Assembly (NCBI GenBank): GCA_011316305.1
Contig: SAUG01000060.1
Coordinates: 1 to 64,000, forward strand
Direction of reading: 5' to 3'
Length of the DNA: 64,000 bases
From: Rusavskia elegans
Lineage: Eukaryota; Ascomycota; Lecanoromycetes; Teloschistales; Teloschistaceae
Position numbers and translations under genes: made by a program. The notes under the pieces are model-generated. The model made no database searches and was not told where the DNA came from. It saw nothing but the letters and a program-made list of their open reading frames with translations. Shown one piece after another: positions 58,723 to 64,000 of the stretch (within the stretch, counting starts at the first letter, position 1; every line of letters begins with the position of its first letter).

Positions 58723-61700
58723 TATTATAACGAGGTCAAATATAGATAATAATTGGGTGGTAGAAGGATTGATATTCTATAGAGGAGGCCTGCGGGTATA
58801 AAAGGTACGTGCCAAGGCCGCTATCTAATCTAGCGAGCCGTACTAAGTCTAATTAGGTAAGTTATTTATATACCTCTCGGCTTTATAAGAGCTTACTCTA
58901 TAATAAATACCCTAAAAAGAGAAAAAGATATCGCCCTCGATACTATAACGAGCGCCAGCGAGATTATTAACTCTACTGCGCCTAGAATACGCCTGAATAT
59001 ATCCGCTATCTCTTCTATACGCGCTATATAACTCCTAGGGCTTCCTACTTCTCTAAGTTCTTCTCTATATATACAGGCTCTTAGCCAGTTAAATCGAGGC
59101 GTTAGCGCTAAAGTAAACGAGGGTATCGATAGCGGCGTAGCGTATAATTAGACGAGGTAACGTAGGTATAGTATTTATATATATATATAATAGGGGGGGT
59201 AGAAGCGGAGTCATTTACGGAGTTCCTAGAAGCTAATTAGTCCGTTTTATTATTAGTTAAATAAGCAGAAATTAGAGCTTCTAAAGAACTTATTTATATT
59301 TAATTCTAATTAGCTGGAATCAAATTAAATATAGCTTTTAGCTTCGGTTTACTTATTATCTTCGTTAATACTCTCTATATCTCCTAGCGTTCTTTATAAA
59401 TAATAAACAGCGGTTTAGAGACTCCGATATATATTAAGGAGATTATATTTAAATCAGCGCTTCCAGTATATATAAGCTTAATCTCCTTCTCGCTAATAGT
59501 TATAATACGTCTCTTAAAATAAAGAACTGTATCGAGAGCTTCTAGCTAATTTAAGCCGATAATAAGACCCGCTTATAGATTATCTACTAAATATACTATT
59601 ATAGGTACGTTAATCTCGCCTCCTATAAATTAAATATTAAATTTAGCATCTCGATCGTATAGTTAGAGACTGTAAACGCCTTTAAAAATAACTAGTATCG
59701 TTTTCTCCGTAATTATAGCCAAATTAACGCCTTTAGGTAAGAGAGAACGGTCGATAATAGAGGTTCCGCTGCCTATATCGATATATATATTCAGATTCGT
59801 CTTATTAAATACGATAGTCTTCGCGGTAGCGTACCTTTAAGATTCAGGCTTAAAGGTATCTATATTATCGCGGGTATATTAATCAAGATTCTATTATTTC
59901 TTTATATATTTCTGGCTAGAAAATCTAGGATCAACGCTATAGAAATAAGCTCTATAGTCTGCGAGCTCGACAGCATTACCGAAGCTATAGGAAATAGGAT
60001 ATAAATTATATATCTATAGCTATAAATCTTACTAAACGTCTCCGGTATTATTAAAATTAACGGAGAAGCCGTATACTAGGTAAGCCTCTAGTAGGAGCTC
60101 GTCTCTATAGGAGCCATTATTATAAAAACTATTATTATTTCCGTTATTTCCAATAAATATATAGGTATCTTCTTCGTTTACGCTACTAAAATTGGTATTA
60201 GCGTGCTAATTATGATTTAGATTTAGTTTAGAGCCCTAGTTATTACGTAGCAGAGCCTTGATACGGCGCTAAACAGATTGAAATAAATACTAGAAAGTTT
60301 ATTAAGGAGCTTATTAACGAGATCCTTACTAGAATAAATTATTAAATAGTCCGCGCTATTAATAGTATAGCTACTAAAGTTGATTCTCCTGCGAATTATA
60401 TAATATTTACTATATATTCTACCGAGATAGTATCTAATTTTACTAGTACTAAGGTCGCTAAAGATTTTTAGAGAGCTTTATTATATAGAATCTTCCCCAG
60501 GCGGTTTTCTTAGCTTCCAGTTTCAGAATAAATAACAGAAGGGTCGATTTCTTAGAAGGTTCGTCGATATTACGCTATAGACTTAGTATAAAATAGTTCC
60601 AAGCCTAGAAAACTTATTAGTACTCGTCTTTAAATCCTATATCGCGGGTATAATATACTATCGATTAGATATAGTCGGAGACCGAATATTAGAAACAGAT
60701 ATCCTTAATCGAAAGCTTATTAGCTCGGAGGAGCGTTATAGCGTTAGATATATATATTTTAAAACGCTAGGTAAAGAGTTTCTCCTATATCTGGAGTTTT
60801 TTTCCTCTCTAAAATACTATTCGATATATATTATTAAGCTCTATAACGTACCAGGCTTAAGCTATTCTACGGAGATATAGGTAGAGATATTTATAAACGT
60901 ATAAGGATCCTAGAGTCTGCGTAAGAGTTTTAGCCTAGCTAAAGAAGAAATAAATATCGCGATACCAGATATAATTGCTGATAATAACGAAATCTCCTTT
61001 ACTATAAGTAGACTATAACAGGTAAGGATCGAAATTACCGATTTTAGATACCTTAAATTTAACTTTCTACTCTTTATTCTTTACCGCCTTTATAAAGTCT
61101 CGAATTCCGCCGCCGGTACTATTATAATCGGAGCGGATAGATAAACCTTTATAAAATAACTTATATAATAAAGCCTCGCTAGAAGGAGATTTTAAAAGTC
61201 CGATAAACGAATTTAATAGTAAGGTACCTAGTTTCTCCTTAGCTTAAATTTAAAGAAGAAGCTTAATCTCGTCTATAGATAACCTAAGCTCGCCGAATTA
61301 CTTATAGCTCTTTTTAAACTCTTTATTAATAATATTACTAGTATTATTAATCTAGATTTAAATTTCGCTAACGCCTTCCTAAACGTTTTCTGCCGTAGTT
61401 TATAATCTAGTAAGGAGCGAATTATATAGCCTCCTCTTAAGGCTTCTAGCTCGTTAATTAACGAAGCTACTAGAAGGCTCGCCTCTAATACCGATAAGGT
61501 TATTATCTTCTATATTAAATTTACCGAAGCCTAGTACTAGATCTTCTACGTAACTAGATATAGTAATATAGATTCGTAAAGCAAGTAAGGTAAGGTAAAG
61601 GCGATTAACCTTTATTTATTTCTAGTAAAATTAGCTTATATTTACTTGGAAGCAATTAGAAATAATTCGAGCTTCCGGTATATTCGGAAGACTATACTCG

Positions 61701-61953
61701 CTAGCGTAGATTTAAACTAAGCCTACGTATAATAACGTAGGATAATCAATATACCTTTATTACTACTATTTATTATAACGAGATCAAATATAGATAATAA
61801 TTAGGTAGTAGAAGGATTAGTATTCTATAGAGGAGGCCTGCGGGTATAAAAGGTACGTACCAAGGCCGCTATCTAATCTAGCGAGCCGCACTAAACCTAA
61901 TTGGGCAACTTATTTACATGCCTTTCGGCCTTATAAGAGCTTGCTCTATAACA
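58723..61953 (-). mobile_element. Complete LTR-B element, gag-protease only, nested in the gypsy element
   Basis: Two 183-bp LTRs (58723-58905 and 61771-61953), starting TATTATAACGAGGTC/TATTATAACGAGATC and ending CTATAATA/CTATAACA. Flanks GATAA and GATAG form a 5-bp duplication with one G-to-A change. The 2.87-kb interior reads best on minus. A retroviral-type aspartic protease motif is written IDIGSGTSIIDRSLLP near 59740-59790 (family form DTG), after a long upstream region with a gag-like position but eroded sequence. No reverse transcriptase, RNase H or integrase was seen, and there is little room for them. It resembles gag-only non-autonomous LTR elements. A TATAAAAGG at 58797-58805 points the other way from the coding strand. 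The insertion falls between RNase H and integrase of the host element. Confidence 0.8.
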
Positions 61954-63819
61954 GATAGAATACTTTTAATAAATTAGTATAAATGAAGTATAACGCTGCG
62001 TATATTTAGAAATAATCAGAAATAGTTTTCTATTAAAAAAAAAACAATAAATACTAGATATTAAAATCGACGAATATATTAAAGAATAATATAATAGAAT
62101 ATTATAAAGATATCTAGGCGTAATAAAATTAATATAACTTTTATAACAGTATTACTAGTTTTCTAATATAAAGTAATATTTCGAGATATAAATTAAAAAA
62201 TATCTTAGTTATTAGTAAAATAAATATACTATATATACTCGTTATAGAAAGATTTAGTATTAGAAACTACCGGATTTACTATAGAAAAAAGTTATATTAG
62301 ACTTTATTATTAAACTTCTAAAATCGAAAAATCTGATAATAAATATAGAATATAATTTAATACTTAATATAGTAGATAGAATTATTAAATACGTCTATAT
62401 AATCCTATTATAAAAAGATTTTATAGTAGAATAACTCGGATTCATTATCCTAGATCGATTATTTCGATACAATAGACGACTAGAAGTATTAATAAATAAT
62501 AGAAATAAATTCTTTATTTCGAACTATTAGAAAATCCTTATTCCTCTTCTTAGTATTAAACCAAGGATATTAATAACTTTTTAATAGATAGATAGATAGA
62601 ACGTATTAACTAAATTTTAGAATAATATCTAAAGAACTATATTAATAATAATTAGAATAAATAGATTTTACTTTTATTAATAGTATAATTAGTACTTAAT
62701 ATAAAAGAATCGAGTATAATAAAAGAAATACTATTCTACGCTAATAATAGAAGAAATCCGAATCTATTTAGATAACCGCTACTTTAAAAATTAACGGAAT
62801 TAGTATTTTAGATAGTCGATATTTAGAAATAAATCTACGGAAATATCTTTAGGATATAGAAATACTCGGGTAATTACTAAAATAAAAAGCGAAAAATAAT
62901 ATTTTAGCTAAAAAAAAGATAAAGTATACCTTTTTATAAAAAGTTTAAAAACTAGAACTTTAAATAAAAAATTTAATTATATTAAAATCGGATTATTTTT
63001 AATTAAATAAATTAAAAGACTTTAGAATTTTAAACTGGATTTACTTAAAAATATTAAAGTATACCCGGTATTCTATATATTTCCTTTAGAACTAGCCGAG
63101 TCCGGAATACTAGTATAATAGATATTTAATTTCGAGATATAGAAAAAAGATACCTTTATAGTCGAAATAATTCTATAATAGAAAGGTTAGAATTATCTAA
63201 TTAAATAGAAAGGTTACTCTATTTTAAAAAATATTTAGAAATCTAAAAAATATTTAGTAAACTATTAGAAGGCTCTATAATAATTCTACTAAAAGAAACT
63301 AAAGAAATTATCGACTAGCTAAAATCGCTAGATAGAATAATCTATTCGGAAGCTATATCGATAAAAGGATTTAAATTAACGGAGGAAAACGGATTCGCGC
63401 TATTTTTATATTCTAATTTTTGGATATTTTATAGCTCCCTATTAATTATAATACGCTGCTTTTCTTTAATATAATCTGATTAACGAAGTAGATATTATTA
63501 TTTTATATATATTTTAAATAATTCCTTTTTTAACTTTTTATATTTATTTTTAAAACGATACTAACGCGTAATATCTAGTAGAATAAAGTTATAAAAATAA
63601 GTTTACTCTATATATTTAATATACTTCTCGGAACTTTCGTCGATATAATAGGATTATCCCGACTAGAAATATTTCCGATAAGGATATATAGCTAATATAC
63701 CGGTATCTAATAATAAGACTTTTTTATAACAATTTTTAGTTAATAACCTTTTCCTTTTCTCTATAAAAAAGAAGGGACGATAGTTTTTTAGAATAAAAAA
63801 TCTAAAAAAAAAGATCTAA

Positions 63820-64000
63820 TATTATAAATATAGATAGCGTATTTTCGAGAATATAGTAGTATTTAATAAAACGCTAGATTTCCTATTACGCTTTAATAGA
63901 TAAAGATATATAGAACGGCTTTAGTATTAATATTAAAAAGTATTTTAGTAGTTTTAGTAGGTAAATACTATAAATACTCTAATTTTAGTTATTTTAGTAA
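63820..64000 (+). repeat. 3' LTR of the gypsy element, truncated by the window
   Basis: Aligns base by base with 54376-54556 of the 5' LTR (..TAGTATTTA..CGCT.GATTTCCTATTACGC..GATAAAGATATATA.AACGGC..). Differences are nearly all C-to-T or G-to-A. It is preceded by an A/G-rich stretch consistent with a mutated polypurine tract. Confidence 0.85.

Larger units (their letters stand above)
54376..64000 (+). mobile_element. Chromodomain-type Ty3/gypsy element, 3' LTR cut by window end
   Basis: The 5' LTR starts TGTTATAAGCACAGGC at 54376. The same sequence with RIP changes (TATTATAAATATAGA) starts the 3' LTR at 63820, which runs off the window. In order on plus: a gag zinc knuckle at 55745-55786, in which all three Cys and the His are now Tyr; reverse transcriptase ~57450-58100 with IYFDNILVF in place of YLDDIL; RNase H with IETDLLDLAID near 58310; the nested LTR-B element; integrase core ~62200-62700 (VDRIIKYVYI, GFIILDR, QIDRQNVLTKF); and a chromodomain-like end ~63130-63260 (YLIKQKGYSIL). 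Every frame is broken by TAG/TAA. Native length without the insertion would be ~6.3 kb plus the cut LTR. Confidence 0.88.

Overview
This window looks like a filamentous ascomycete (Pezizomycotina) chromosome with a strongly two-speed composition. Short islands of normal GC carry ordinary genes with typical fungal introns (47-54 bp, GT...AG, branch sites such as GCTAAC). Around them lie long AT-rich tracts in which CpA/TpG is almost absent and TpA is everywhere. The tracts hold transposon relics full of TAG/TAA codons in place of CAG/TGG/CAA. That is the signature of repeat-induced point mutation (RIP). I cannot name the species; a Dothideomycete-like genome is a guess.

Gene islands. (1) 4.7-8.3 kb: an unidentified basic protein on the minus strand (4718-6757), head to head with a protein kinase gene that has lost its N-lobe and catalytic loop and carries a frame change (6867-8271). 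(2) 15.2-20.0 kb: a five-exon ankyrin-repeat protein (15167-17248, +), a UCH-family ubiquitin hydrolase (17240-18037, -) whose stop codon region overlaps the ankyrin gene tail to tail, and a bZIP transcription factor (18495-19971, -) with an apparent frame change after the zipper. (3) 25.2-26.2 kb: a two-exon gene of unknown function on the minus strand. None of these genes forms an obvious pathway together.

Transposon tracts. A Ty3/gypsy pol relic (about 1.3-4.1 kb, -), a Ty1/copia pol relic (about 10.3-11.8 kb, +), a complete degenerate Fot1/pogo-like element with TA target duplication (27662-29971), and a chromodomain-type gypsy element (54376 to beyond the window end) that is split by a complete 3.2-kb nested element with 183-bp LTRs and only a gag-protease-like remnant. 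A second LTR family ('LTR-A', about 403-bp LTRs, 3.3 kb, gag-like remnant but no polymerase seen) has two complete copies (32236-36142 and 41093-44437), one solo LTR (38030-38447) and two partial copies. A family of roughly 410-600-bp non-autonomous elements with TAGACTGGCC termini and 8-bp target duplications (hAT-like) occurs at least nine times. Two further MITE families with 8-bp duplications lie at 13380-13719 and 23887-24214.

The most notable structure is at 36953-39139. A hAT-like MITE (duplication TCCTCGAA) contains an LTR element (duplication GCTGG), which contains a solo LTR-A (duplication AAAAA), so three insertions are ordered exactly by their target duplications. Large parts of 44.4-52.7 kb are RIP-degenerated sequence that I could not identify. 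I found no CRISPR array, rRNA or intact tRNA, and no clear new multi-gene system. The novelty here lies in the small non-autonomous element families and their nesting.
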